Part shown: positions 35,545 to 44,262 of the stretch, piece by piece | Layout of the letters: the number at the start of each line of letters is the position of its first letter | How positions within the stretch are numbered: position 1 is the stretch's first letter | Assembly (NCBI RefSeq): GCF_900580865.1 | Contig: NZ_UTBZ01000228.1 | Span: forward strand, 340,541-404,540 | Direction of reading: 5' to 3' | Length of the DNA stretch: 64,000 bases | DNA from: Pseudomonas viridiflava | Lineage (GTDB): Bacteria > Pseudomonadota > Gammaproteobacteria > Pseudomonadales > Pseudomonadaceae | Notes under the pieces: generated by a model | Seen by the model: the letters and a program-made list of their open reading frames with translations, nothing else | The model's database searches: none | Told to the model about the DNA's origin: nothing | Program-made: the position numbers and the translations under genes

Positions 35545-36237
35545 TCAGCGACACACGCTCCAGCGTCCGACATCGACATGAAAGTGATTGCGGTGGGCGG
35601 CGTTGTAATCCGGACTCAGCACCACACTGAACGCCTCGCAGGCGCCATCGCGCACCTGACGGAGAAACTGCGCGTCCTGATTTTGCTTCGGCCAGTCCTT
35701 GAGCACGCTGATACTGCGACCGTCGGCCAGACGAAACCCGGCGATGTCCAGCGCATCGGCACTGGCATGACGGCTGAGCGCCCCGCTTTCGCGGTTGTAG
35801 ACATTGCGACAGGCGAAGCTGCCGAGGTGATCAACTCGCGCGACCTTTTGCCCGAAAACGGCTTGAGCAGCGGGTTGCAGCGTGTGGTGTTCAAACATCG
35901 CGTAGGCCACCGCCAGCGGACAACTAGCGAGGAAACTGCTGCTCAGCGCCACCTCACCGCCCTGCACGCGCAAGGCGCCGATCAGCGGACACTTGGCGTC
36001 GGGGCTGTCGGATTGTCGCGTGACGCGCAAGTCAGAGCTGCTTAACGCTTGCGCACAGAGTTGTGGGTCGCTGCGCAAACGCATCAGCTTGTATCCGGTC
36101 AGCCAGTTTGGCGTGGCCTTCACGTCCAGCGGCGCCCACGGATTCCATTGCGGCGGCACGTCCAGCCAACCGCGCCAGACACTGACCGCAGCGCCGCCAA
36201 TCATCAGCAGCACCAGCCAGAATATCCACCGCCCCAT
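35545..36237 (-). CDS. Extensin-like (LAS-fold) exported protein
   Basis: 230 aa with an N-terminal hydrophobic segment (residues 4–22) that anchors or exports it. The C-terminal two thirds match the extensin-like domain: CPLIGALRVQGGEVALSSSF, a RHASADALDIAGFRLADG block with zinc-binding His and Asp, and the terminal RNHFHVDVG HxH. The family belongs to the LAS/DD-peptidase fold and is thought to act on peptidoglycan, though the reaction is not proven. Last gene of a minus-strand run, two bases after the upstream gene. Confidence 0.85.
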   Translation of the reverse strand: MGRWIFWLVLLMIGGAAVSVWRGWLDVPPQWNPWAPLDVKATPNWLTGYKLMRLRSDPQLCAQALSSSDLRVTRQSDSPDAKCPLIGALRVQGGEVALSSSFLASCPLAVAYAMFEHHTLQPAAQAVFGQKVARVDHLGSFACRNVYNRESGALSRHASADALDIAGFRLADGRSISVLKDWPKQNQDAQFLRQVRDGACEAFSVVLSPDYNAAHRNHFHVDVGRWSVCR

Positions 36238-36239
36238 GT

Positions 36240-37061
36240 TCAGCCTTTGAAAAACTGGTTGGCTTTGGCGTAAGGCATCGACTGCGAGGTAAAGCCAAAC
36301 GTACCGGATTGCTGGATCTCTTCAGCGGCACGGAAGAACTCGCCGAACGCCGCCAACGCCAGTGCCGAGCCGGTGCTGATACGCCGCACACCCATTTCTT
36401 GGAGCTCCTGCACGGTCAGTTTCAAACCGCCGGACATCAGCACGTTGACCGGTTTCGGCGCCACCGCGCGTACCACCGCCAGTACTTCTTCGGCGTTGCG
36501 CAAACCTGGCGCGTACAAAACGTCGGCGCCCGCTTCGGCGAAGGCCTGCAAGCGGCGGATGGTGTCGTTGATATCAGGATTGCCGTGCAGGTAGTTTTCC
36601 GCGCGCGCCGTCAGGATGAACGGGAATGGCAGCGTGCGCACAGCGGCGACGGCGGCTTCGATGCGCGCCACGGCGTGTTCGAAGCAATAGATCGGCGCAT
36701 CCGCGCGGCCCGTGGCGTCTTCGATCGAACCACCGACCGCACCCGCCTCAGCTGCGCGAAGCAGGCTTTTCGCAGCCTCGGCCGGGTCATCGGAAAAACC
36801 GTTTTCCAGATCCACCGCTACCGGCAAATCGGTGGCCGCGACAATCGCGCGGACATTGGCCAGGGTCTCGTCGAGACTTAAAGCACCATCGGCCTTGCCC
36901 TGGGAAAACGCATAACCGGCGCTGGTCGTTGCCAACGCCTGATAGCCGAGACTGGCGAGCATTTTCGCCGACCCCGCATCCCACGGATTGGGAATGACGA
37001 AAATCCCCGGACGTTCATGCAGGGCTTTGAAGGCGTGTGCTTTAACGGCTTGGGCATCCAT
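36240..37061 (-). CDS. Isocitrate lyase / PEP mutase superfamily protein
   Basis: 273 aa TIM-barrel enzyme. Contains FVIPNPWDAGSAKML and ATTSAGYAFSQG near the N-terminus, VDLENGFSDDP in the middle with metal-binding acidic residues, and SIEDATG. The KKCGH motif of true isocitrate or methylisocitrate lyases is absent, so it is more likely an oxaloacetate-type hydrolase/decarboxylase or an uncharacterised C–C or C–P lyase. Starts 30 bases after the DUF72 gene; substrate cannot be told. Confidence 0.82.
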   Translation of the reverse strand: MDAQAVKAHAFKALHERPGIFVIPNPWDAGSAKMLASLGYQALATTSAGYAFSQGKADGALSLDETLANVRAIVAATDLPVAVDLENGFSDDPAEAAKSLLRAAEAGAVGGSIEDATGRADAPIYCFEHAVARIEAAVAAVRTLPFPFILTARAENYLHGNPDINDTIRRLQAFAEAGADVLYAPGLRNAEEVLAVVRAVAPKPVNVLMSGGLKLTVQELQEMGVRRISTGSALALAAFGEFFRAAEEIQQSGTFGFTSQSMPYAKANQFFKG

Positions 37062-37091
37062 CGGCAGGCTCCAGGGCAGGAAAAATCCGCT

Positions 37092-37952
37092 TCAGAGCAG
37101 GCCAAGTTGCTCCGCAGCGGGTTCTCTGTATAGCTCAGGCAGCGCTGGCAGGCCAGGCAAACGTTGCATCAGTTGTGCGTGAAAACGTTGCGCCAGCTTC
37201 GCTGCGAGGAGGTTGTCGGCGGTGTGCAGGAAGATGTACGGCGTGCGCCCCTCTTCGATCCACTCGGCGATTTTCGCCACCCACGGCACGAGAAAGGTGT
37301 CGTTGGCTTCAAGCTCGGGATGGCCGATGAAGCGCACTTGCGGGGACTGGGTGAACGCCGCTGGACGCGTCGGCACTCGCGGCTTTTTCGATTGTGCGTG
37401 GATCACCGAGGACTCGGTCGACAGGCAACTGAACAGTGCACGCGGATCGAGGCAGATGCGCTCAACGCCACGGTCCAGCAGCAGGCGATTGAGCAAGCGT
37501 TCGCTCTCGCCCTTGGCGAAGAACTGTTCATGCCGCACTTCCACCGCCAACGGGCAATCCAGTGCATCGATGAACGCCGCCAGTTCCGGCAGCCGCTGCG
37601 GTGTAAAGCTTTTCGACAGTTGCAGCCACAGCGGCGAGACGCGCTCACCGAGGGGCTTGAGTAATTGCAGGAAGGTTTCGGCAGCCGTCAGTTGCTCGCG
37701 CAGATCACCGCCGTGGCTGATGTCGCCAGGGAATTTGGCGGTGAAGCGAAAGTGCTCGGGCATGACCTCGGCCCAACGCTGCACGGTGGCGGGCGACGGG
37801 CTGGCATAAAAGGTCGTGTTGCCTTCAACGGCGTTGAACACTTGCGAATAGAGACTGAGGAAATCGGAGGTTTTGGCGTCTACCGGGTACAGATATTCGC
37901 GCCAGGCGTTTTCGCTCCAGGACGGACAACCGAGGTAGTAAGGCAGAACCAT
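37092..37952 (-). CDS. DUF72-family protein
   Basis: 286 aa from ATG 37952, overlapping the preceding stop by one base (TGATG). The frame extends 13 codons further upstream, but MVLPYYLGCPSW is the usual start. Pattern VEGNTTFYASPSP, FRFTAKFPGDISH and VEVRHEQFF is that of the DUF72 (YecE) TIM-barrel family, of unknown function. Cotranscribed with the 102-aa gene before it and probably with the two genes after it. Confidence 0.88.
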   Translation of the reverse strand: MVLPYYLGCPSWSENAWREYLYPVDAKTSDFLSLYSQVFNAVEGNTTFYASPSPATVQRWAEVMPEHFRFTAKFPGDISHGGDLREQLTAAETFLQLLKPLGERVSPLWLQLSKSFTPQRLPELAAFIDALDCPLAVEVRHEQFFAKGESERLLNRLLLDRGVERICLDPRALFSCLSTESSVIHAQSKKPRVPTRPAAFTQSPQVRFIGHPELEANDTFLVPWVAKIAEWIEEGRTPYIFLHTADNLLAAKLAQRFHAQLMQRLPGLPALPELYREPAAEQLGLL

Positions 37953-38260
37953 CAGATGTACAGATCGAGGCCCAGCACGTCTGCATCCCAATCAACAAAA
38001 CCGGCGGTACTCAGGTAACTGGCCAAAGCCATGGCTACGCTCTTTTTCATCGCACGGTGATAGATCATGTCTTGCTGACGGGCAGGCAGATTGCTCAGGC
38101 GTTGGGCCGAGGCTTTGGCAGCGCGGGCGGCCAATTGCTCTTCAGTCGGGAATTCCAGCTCGCCGTCGATATCGTCGACGGATTCATCCAGCGCCACATT
38201 GCCTTTGCGAGGCTTGCGCTTGATAGGGTAGGACTGAGAGGAGAGGCCGTCTATACGCAT
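37952..38260 (-). CDS. Small conserved hypothetical protein
   Basis: 102 aa. Basic N-terminus (SYPIKRKPRKGN), an acidic middle, then two likely helices with ARQQDMIYHRAMKKSVAMALASYL. No signal peptide or known domain. First gene of the DUF72–PEP mutase-like–extensin run, directly coupled to the DUF72 gene. Function unknown. Confidence 0.75.
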   Translation of the reverse strand: MRIDGLSSQSYPIKRKPRKGNVALDESVDDIDGELEFPTEEQLAARAAKASAQRLSNLPARQQDMIYHRAMKKSVAMALASYLSTAGFVDWDADVLGLDLYI

Positions 38261-38413
38261 AAATTCATGCTCGGTATCGATGATGGCAATTTAGCGGCAC
38301 TTGACCGACTTAGCAAACTGCCGAGTGATAACTAGAACACATAAAGCGCAAAAGGTTTAAAGCGAAGGGTTAGAAACTGACGATTGGCAGACTTCTGGCA
38401 GCGCACTGCCCAC

Positions 38414-38503
38414 TGTGGGAGCGAGCTTGCTCGCGAAGAGTTCAGCACATTCAACATTGATATAGGCTGACACGACGCCTTCGCGAGCAAGCTCGCTCCC
38501 ACA
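38414..38503. repeat. REP pair, GAGCTTGCTC variant
   Basis: Inverted pair at 38414–38437 and 38480–38503. Both arms carry AGCTTGCT/AGCAAGCT instead of AGCCTGCT/AGCAGGCT, so the substitution is compensated between arms. Directly downstream of tsaB. Confidence 0.92.
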
Positions 38504-38517
38504 GGGAATGTGTTGAA

Positions 38518-39192
38518 TCAACGAGCCTTGGGGGTGGCGACTTTATCGCGCAGGTAAACCGGTTGCGCGTCATCCGCCGGAATCGACTCGCCGCGTTCCC
38601 AGGCAAAACGCGCCAGGGTCAGCAGGTCTTCGGCGTGAGGCAGCATACCGGCGTCGGAGCCAGTCAGATTGACCGCAATACGCTCGCCATAAACCCAACC
38701 GGTGCCGGCACCAAACCAATCTCCACTGGCATCGGCCGGCAGCGCCGCCACTTCCGGCGGCAACACCGCTTCGGCACCGACCAGACGCATCTCCCCCGCC
38801 GTCTCGCGGTAGCAGCCCCAATACACTTCATCCATCCGCGCATCAATGGCCGCCGCGACCTGGCTCACACCTTGCTCACGCAACGCGCGCTGGGCCAGCA
38901 CGGCAAGGTTGGACACCGGCAGCACCGGGCGATCCAGCGCGAACGCCAGACCCTGGACCACACCAATGGCAATCCGCACCCCGGTAAACGCACCCGGCCC
39001 GCGACCGAAGGCAATCGCATCGACCGCCTGCAATGTGGTGCCGGCGTCGGCCAGCAGTTGCTGGATCATCGGCAGCAGCTTCTGCGCATGCAGGCGCGGG
39101 ATCACCTCGTAATGGCTCGTGACCTTGCCGTCATGCAGCAAGGCAACGGAGCAAGCTTCAGTCGCGGTGTCCAGGGCCAGCAAGGTGCTCAT
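38518..39192 (-). CDS. tsaB: tRNA t6A biosynthesis protein TsaB
   Basis: 224 aa from ATG 39192 (MSTLLALDTATEACSVALLHDG), the conserved opening; the frame extends upstream without support. The ASKHA-fold motif FGRGPGAFTGVRIAIGV is present near residue 65–80. TsaB forms the complex with TsaD and TsaE that puts threonylcarbamoyl on A37 of ANN-decoding tRNAs, the very modification that TcdA (same window) then cyclises. Downstream of adk by 93 bases. Confidence 0.95.
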   Translation of the reverse strand: MSTLLALDTATEACSVALLHDGKVTSHYEVIPRLHAQKLLPMIQQLLADAGTTLQAVDAIAFGRGPGAFTGVRIAIGVVQGLAFALDRPVLPVSNLAVLAQRALREQGVSQVAAAIDARMDEVYWGCYRETAGEMRLVGAEAVLPPEVAALPADASGDWFGAGTGWVYGERIAVNLTGSDAGMLPHAEDLLTLARFAWERGESIPADDAQPVYLRDKVATPKAR

Positions 39193-39285
39193 CGATGTTT
39201 CCAAAACAGGGGTGGGAAAAAGTGCGTCAGTATAAACAACTACGGCCCGCAAGCGGGCCGTGGATGATGCTGCAGTTCAGACTTT

Positions 39286-39936
39286 TCAGCTCAGCGCGGC
39301 CAGCACCTTGGCGGTGATCGCATCGACCGAACCAACGCCCGGGATGTGGCTGTACTTCGGCTTGCCAGCGTTTTTCGCGGACAGGCTCTGATAGAACTCC
39401 ACCAGCGGCTTGGTCTGCGAATGGTAGACCGACAGGCGATGACGCACGGTTTCTTCGGTGTCGTCCTTGCGCTGTACCAGCTCTTCGCCGGTGATGTCGT
39501 CTTTGCCCGCGATTTTCGGCGGGTTGTAGACGATGTGGTAAACGCGGCCGCTGGCTTCGTGAACACGACGGCCGGCGATGCGTTGAACGATTTCTTCGTC
39601 TTCAACAGCGATTTCAACCACGGCATCCAGCTCGACGCCGGCAGTCACCAGGGCTTCAGCCTGCGGAATGGTGCGCGGGAAGCCGTCGAACAGGAAGCCG
39701 TTGGCGCAGTCAGGCTGAGCGATACGGTCCTGAACCAGTGCGATGATCAGGTCATCCGACACCAGGCCGCCGGCATCCATGATGCTCTTGGCTTGAACGC
39801 CCAGTGGAGTACCGGCCTTGACCGCTGCACGCAGCATGTCGCCAGTGGAAATTTGTGGAATGCCGAATTTTTCGGTGATGAACTTAGCCTGAGTACCTTT
39901 ACCGGCCCCGGGAGCTCCCAGCAGAATGACGCGCAT
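39286..39936 (-). CDS. adk: Adenylate kinase
   Basis: 216 aa. P-loop GAPGAGKGT at residues 7–15, AMP-binding STGDMLRAA and GFPRT, LID domain around 122–160. The LID has no four-cysteine zinc site, as usual in Gram-negatives. Keeps ATP, ADP and AMP balanced. Preceded by a ppc terminator on the same strand, so it has its own promoter in the roughly 45-base A/T-rich gap. Confidence 0.98.
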   Translation of the reverse strand: MRVILLGAPGAGKGTQAKFITEKFGIPQISTGDMLRAAVKAGTPLGVQAKSIMDAGGLVSDDLIIALVQDRIAQPDCANGFLFDGFPRTIPQAEALVTAGVELDAVVEIAVEDEEIVQRIAGRRVHEASGRVYHIVYNPPKIAGKDDITGEELVQRKDDTEETVRHRLSVYHSQTKPLVEFYQSLSAKNAGKPKYSHIPGVGSVDAITAKVLAALS

Positions 39937-39981
39937 TAGATGTGCTCCTCAATTTTTTTATAAAAAGCTTTTACAAAACAA

Positions 39982-40007
39982 AGGATTCGCCGCTTGGGAC
40001 GAATCCT
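39982..40007 (-). terminator. Terminator of ppc transcript, upstream of adk
   Basis: Stem AGGATTCG (39982–39989) / CGAATCCT (40000–40007) with a 10-base loop; on the minus strand it is followed by TTGTTTTGTAA. It lies 230 bases past the ppc stop and 45 bases before the adk start. The remaining 230 bases of the adk–ppc gap hold no gene that I can support. Confidence 0.78.
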
Positions 40008-40236
40008 GAAAATACGGGTCGTGGCCGCACAAACGGCCAAAGGCTGATCAAGATACACAGCAGGCTGCGCCCACACAAGACGCCAAAAGTCGGAGAAACC
40101 GACGCCCCCCGCGACCTTGCGACGCGGTAACCCAAGTCGCAACCCCATCATTAACTGTCGCCTGGCGGCACTTTCCGCCGTCAGGCAAAGCGGCATCCGG
40201 TGCGAGTTCCGGGGGCCGCGTGCCCAGACAAAAACA

Positions 40237-42867
40237 TTAGCCGGTATTTCGCAAACCGGCGGCAATCCCCGCCACAGACACCAGCAACGCCTGTTCCACC
40301 GGGCTGCCCTGCTCGACATCCTGCTGTCGCGAGCGGGCCAGCAGTTCGGCCTGCAATAGATGTAGCGGGTCGAGGTAGGTGTTGCGCAGCCGGATGAATT
40401 CAAGGGTATCCGGGCTATGTGCCAGCAGCTGCGACTGGCCAGTCAGGCCGAGCACCACGGCGCACGCCTGCGACAATAGGTCGCGTAACTGCGCGCCCAA
40501 CGGCAGCAGATCCGGCTCGACCAGACGCTGATCGTAGGACAGCGCGATATCCGCGTCAGCCTTGGCCAAGACCATTTCCAGCATGTCGATGCGCGTACGG
40601 AAGAACGGCCACTGCTCGCGCATCTGCCCGAGCAACTCGCCTTCGCCACGCTCCAGCGCTTTGCTCAGCGCCGACTCCCAACCGAGCCACGCCGGCAGCA
40701 TCAGCCGCGTTTGTGTCCAGCCAAAGATCCACGGGATCGCCCGCAGACTTTCGATACCGCCCGCGCGACGTTTGGCCGGGCGACTGCCCAGTGGCAAACG
40801 CCCCAACTCCTGCTCCGGCGTGGATTGGCGGAAGTACTCGACGAATTGCGGGTTTTCCCGCACCACCTGGCGATAAGCGCTGACACCGTCCGCCGCCAAT
40901 TCATCCATCAGATGGCGCCATTCCGGCGTTGGCGGTGGTGGCGGCAGCAATGTTGCTTCAAGCACCGCCGCCAAATACAGATTGAGGTTTTGCTCGGCGA
41001 TGTCCGGCAGGCCGAATTTGAATCGAATCATTTCCCCCTGCTCGGTGGTGCGGAAACGCCCGGCCACCGATCCCGGTGGCTGCGACAGAATCGCCGCGTG
41101 CGCCGGGCCACCGCCACGACCAACAGTACCGCCGCGACCGTGGAACAGCAGCAGTTCGACTTGTTGCTCGCGGCAGATTTCCACCAGGCGTTCCTGCGCG
41201 CGATATTGCGCCCACGCCGCTGCCGTGGTGCCAGCGTCCTTGGCGGAATCGGAATAGCCGATCATCACTTCCTGCGGGCCTTGCAACCGTGCGCGGTAAC
41301 CCGGCAGCAGCAACAGCCGCTCCATCACCGGCCCGGCGTTGTCGAGGTCAGCGAGGGTTTCGAACAGCGGCACCACGCGCATCGGCCGCAGCACGCCGGA
41401 CTCTTTGAGCAGCAGTTGCACGGCGAGCACATCGGAAGCGGCGCCGGCCATGGAGATCACGTAGGAGCCGAGCGAAACGCCCGGTGCCGCAGCGATTTCC
41501 TTGCAGGTGTTGAGCACTTCGGCGGTGTCGGACGACGGTTTGAAATGCGCCGGCAGCAGTGGTCGGCGATTGCTCAATTCGCGAGTCAGGAAGGTAATGC
41601 GCTGTTCTTCGTCCCAGTCTTCGTAGCGACCGAGGCCAAGGTAATCGGTGATTTCCGTCATTGCCGAGCTGTGCCGCGATGAATCCTGACGCACATCCAG
41701 GCGCACAAGGAACAGGCCAAAGGTCACCGCCCGGCGCAAGCAATCGAGCAACGGGCCGTCAGCAATCACGCCCATGCCGCATTCGTGCAGCGAGTTGAAG
41801 CACAGCTCCAGCGGATCAAGCAGATCGCGGTTGTTGTGCAACACATCGGCAGGCGCAGGCGTCGGTTCGGTCAGCGCGGCATGCGCCCAGTTGCGCGTGG
41901 CACGCAGGCGTTCGCGCAGTTGTTTGAGCACCGCACGATACGGTTCGGCGCTGTCGCCGGCCTTGGCTTTGAGGGCGTCGCTGGCCTGCTGCATCGACAG
42001 TTCGGCCGCCAGATGATCGACATCACGCAGGTACAAATCGGCGGCCATCCAGCGCGCCAGCAGCAACACTTCGCGGGTCACCGCAGCGGTGACATTGGGG
42101 TTGCCGTCACGGTCGCCGCCCATCCACGACGCGAAGCGAATCGGCGCCGCTTCCAGTGGCAGACGCAGGCCGGTCGCTTCATGCAATGCCTTGTCGGCCT
42201 TGCGCATATGGTTGGGGATCGCTTGCCACAGCGAATGTTCGATCACCGCGAAACCCCACTTGGCTTCGTCGACCGGCGTCGGCCGCGTGCGGCGGATTTC
42301 TTCGGTGTGCCAGGCTTCGGCGATCAGCCGTTGCAAAGTGTTTTGAATCTGCTCGCGTTCGGCGCTGGTCAGGTCGCGATGGTCTTGCGCGGCGAGTTGC
42401 CCGGCGATCGCGTCGTACTTCTGGATCAGCGTCCGACGCGCCACTTCGGTCGGGTGCGCGGTCAGCACCAGTTCGATTTCCAGGCGCGCCAGTTGCCGGG
42501 CCAGCGATTCAGCGCTGTGCCCTTCGTTGCGCAAACGCGCGAGCAATTCCGGCAGCACGCGGGATTCGAATGGCGCCGGCTGCGACTCTTCGCGGCGGTG
42601 GATCAACTGATACTGCTCGGCGATGTTCGCCAGGTTGAGAAACTGGTTGAACGCCCGCGCCACCGGGAGCAATTCGTCTTCGCTCAATTGATTGAGGCTG
42701 GCGCTCAGTTCGGCGTCCATCGAGCCACGCCGGTCAGCCTTGGCGCCCTTGCGGATCTGCTCGATCTTGTCGAGGAAAGCCTCGCCGTACTGATCTCGAA
42801 TGGTGTTGCCCAACAGCTCTCCGAGCAGGTGAACGTCTTCGCGCAAGCGTGCATCAATATCGGTCAT
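40237..42867 (-). CDS. ppc: Phosphoenolpyruvate carboxylase
   Basis: 876 aa from ATG 42867 (a TTG two codons earlier is the longest option; GGGGA lies upstream). Makes oxaloacetate from PEP and bicarbonate to refill the TCA cycle. Catalytic motifs intact: VLTAHPTEVARRT with the active-site His near residue 137, GYSDSAKDAG, and FHGRGGTVGRGGGP with the flexible arginine loop. Ends RLRNTYLDPLHLLQAELL…AAGLRNTG, the conserved C-terminus. Transcribed away from the gene at 43081. Confidence 0.98.
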   Translation of the reverse strand: MTDIDARLREDVHLLGELLGNTIRDQYGEAFLDKIEQIRKGAKADRRGSMDAELSASLNQLSEDELLPVARAFNQFLNLANIAEQYQLIHRREESQPAPFESRVLPELLARLRNEGHSAESLARQLARLEIELVLTAHPTEVARRTLIQKYDAIAGQLAAQDHRDLTSAEREQIQNTLQRLIAEAWHTEEIRRTRPTPVDEAKWGFAVIEHSLWQAIPNHMRKADKALHEATGLRLPLEAAPIRFASWMGGDRDGNPNVTAAVTREVLLLARWMAADLYLRDVDHLAAELSMQQASDALKAKAGDSAEPYRAVLKQLRERLRATRNWAHAALTEPTPAPADVLHNNRDLLDPLELCFNSLHECGMGVIADGPLLDCLRRAVTFGLFLVRLDVRQDSSRHSSAMTEITDYLGLGRYEDWDEEQRITFLTRELSNRRPLLPAHFKPSSDTAEVLNTCKEIAAAPGVSLGSYVISMAGAASDVLAVQLLLKESGVLRPMRVVPLFETLADLDNAGPVMERLLLLPGYRARLQGPQEVMIGYSDSAKDAGTTAAAWAQYRAQERLVEICREQQVELLLFHGRGGTVGRGGGPAHAAILSQPPGSVAGRFRTTEQGEMIRFKFGLPDIAEQNLNLYLAAVLEATLLPPPPPTPEWRHLMDELAADGVSAYRQVVRENPQFVEYFRQSTPEQELGRLPLGSRPAKRRAGGIESLRAIPWIFGWTQTRLMLPAWLGWESALSKALERGEGELLGQMREQWPFFRTRIDMLEMVLAKADADIALSYDQRLVEPDLLPLGAQLRDLLSQACAVVLGLTGQSQLLAHSPDTLEFIRLRNTYLDPLHLLQAELLARSRQQDVEQGSPVEQALLVSVAGIAAGLRNTG

Positions 42868-43080
42868 CAGCAATTCCCCAGCAGTAATCCGGACGGCTTA
42901 GAAACGAGTGCATGAACTAGAGAGTGCCGCTCTACGACGCTTCTTACAAGCAGCCGACGAAGGGACGTTAAACCTTGCGGGCGAAAGCTAGTCTCAACAG
43001 TAAGCCTTACAACGGCTTGCCGCCGGCCCTGCCGGACACTCACCCAGACCTGCCATGAGCAGGTGCGAAATGAGGTCATC

Positions 43081-43425
43081 ATGAAAATCCGTGAACTCGC
43101 CCAGCATTGGGAAGAAAACGCCAAGGGTCGCCTGACCGACACTGGCTATACGATTCATCTGGACGTTGAAGCTGCTGCACGTCTGGCAGCGATTGCCGAA
43201 ATGTATCCCAAACGGCATGCCGAAGAACTGCTCGGCGAACTGATTGGCGCGGCCCTTGAAGAGTTTGAAGCGAGCCTGCCGTATGTGAAGGGTTCGACGG
43301 TGGTGGCGACGGATGAGGAAGGTGATCCGTTGTATGAGGATGTCGGGCCTACGCCGCGGTTTCTGGCGCTGTCGCGGAGGCACTTGCATGACCTCTCGGC
43401 TGTTGAAGGCAAGCAAAAACACTGA
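43081..43425 (+). CDS. Conserved hypothetical protein divergent from ppc
   Basis: 114 aa from ATG 43081, preceded by GAGG at seven bases; a start 18 bases upstream is less likely. Opens MKIRELAQHWEENAKG and looks helical and soluble, with an acidic centre. In pseudomonads this gene beside ppc is sometimes labelled a pilin-assembly protein, but I see no motif for that. Function unknown. Followed by a REP pair. Confidence 0.8.
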   Translation: MKIRELAQHWEENAKGRLTDTGYTIHLDVEAAARLAAIAEMYPKRHAEELLGELIGAALEEFEASLPYVKGSTVVATDEEGDPLYEDVGPTPRFLALSRRHLHDLSAVEGKQKH

Positions 43426-43443
43426 CACAACCTAGTCCAAAAC

Positions 43444-43533
43444 TGTGGGAGCGAGCCTGCTCGCGAAAGCGGTATATCAGTCGACATTGATGGTGACTGG
43501 CACACCGCTTTCGCGAGCAGGCTCGCTCCCACA
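43444..43533. repeat. REP pair
   Basis: GTGGGAGCGAGCCTGCTCGCGAAAGC at 43444 and an inverted copy ending at 43533, with the outer bases AAAGCGGT/ACCGCTTT also complementary, making a long potential hairpin. Confidence 0.93.
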
Positions 43534-43673
43534 TTGACTGTATTTCTGCCTCCAGATCGAAGTTTTTCCAGTATTGAAAACGCCCGCGCGTACCACTCTC
43601 TCCCGCTAAAGTTCCCGCTCTAGAGCCTTGTCCATTCGGTCAAAATTTTTTTTGGCGATAGGCCATCTTTTCT

Positions 43674-43701
43674 GAACTTTTGAAAAATCCCGCCGGTCGG
43701 A
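43674..43701 (+). promoter_or_regulatory. Possible AlgU (sigma-22/RpoE-like) promoter
   Basis: GAACTT (43674–43679), a 17-base spacer, and TCGGA (43697–43701) fit the AlgU consensus GAACTT-N16/17-TCTGA with one mismatch. It lies about 100 bases before the DUF4398–lptF pair. P. aeruginosa lptF is known to be AlgU-controlled, which agrees with this reading. No other feature is seen in the 43534–43803 gap. Confidence 0.5.
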
Positions 43702-43803
43702 ACCTGTAACCACGCCTGGAACGAGCGTTTCAAAAACGCGCTTTCACACGTCGCTTGCGGCTCCTCGACCAGGATGGATTCAGATGTATTCAGGAGATGC
43801 CTA

Positions 43804-44208
43804 ATGGAGTTGAAGACCATGAAAAACCAAACCTCGTTTAACCACCTGCGCGGTCTGAAACTGGCTGCTCTGGCGATCGGCACCAGCTTCGTGCTGGCCG
43901 GTTGCGCTGGTAACCCACCGACCGAGCAATACGCCGTGACCCAGTCGGCCGTGAACAGCGCGGTCAGCGCCGGCGGTACCGAGTTTGCTGCGGTTGAGAT
44001 GAAGCAAGCGCAGGACAAACTCAAACAAGCCGAAATCGCCATGCACGACAAGAAGTATGACGAGGCTCGCACCCTGTCCGAGCAAGCCGAGTGGGACGCT
44101 CGTGTCGCCGAACGCAAGGCTCAGGCAGCCAAGGCTGAACAAGCCGTGAAGGATTCCCAGAAAGGTGTTCAGGAACTGCGTCAGGAAAGTCAGCGCACCG
44201 TGCAGTAA
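43804..44208 (+). CDS. DUF4398-domain lipoprotein
   Basis: 134 aa from ATG 43804, which has AGGAG eight bases upstream; an ATG at 43819 is also possible. Signal peptide and lipobox LAGC predict lipidation. The mature part is a helical, coiled-coil-like DUF4398 domain rich in Ala, Lys, Glu and Gln (EMKQAQDKLKQAEIAM, AERKAQAAKAEQAVKDSQ). Immediately upstream of an OmpA-like lipoprotein, a pair kept together in pseudomonads (I recall PA3691–PA3692), so it is probably an envelope partner of LptF. Function unknown. Confidence 0.88.
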   Translation: MELKTMKNQTSFNHLRGLKLAALAIGTSFVLAGCAGNPPTEQYAVTQSAVNSAVSAGGTEFAAVEMKQAQDKLKQAEIAMHDKKYDEARTLSEQAEWDARVAERKAQAAKAEQAVKDSQKGVQELRQESQRTVQ

Positions 44209-44262
44209 GCGCGCATCCCGATAGCAACGCTGAAACTTTTATCGATAGAAAGGACGAAAAAT

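Noticed and set aside
39936..40403. Open frames in the adk–ppc gap
   Set aside because: Low-complexity translations overlapping a terminator and the end of ppc; no support.
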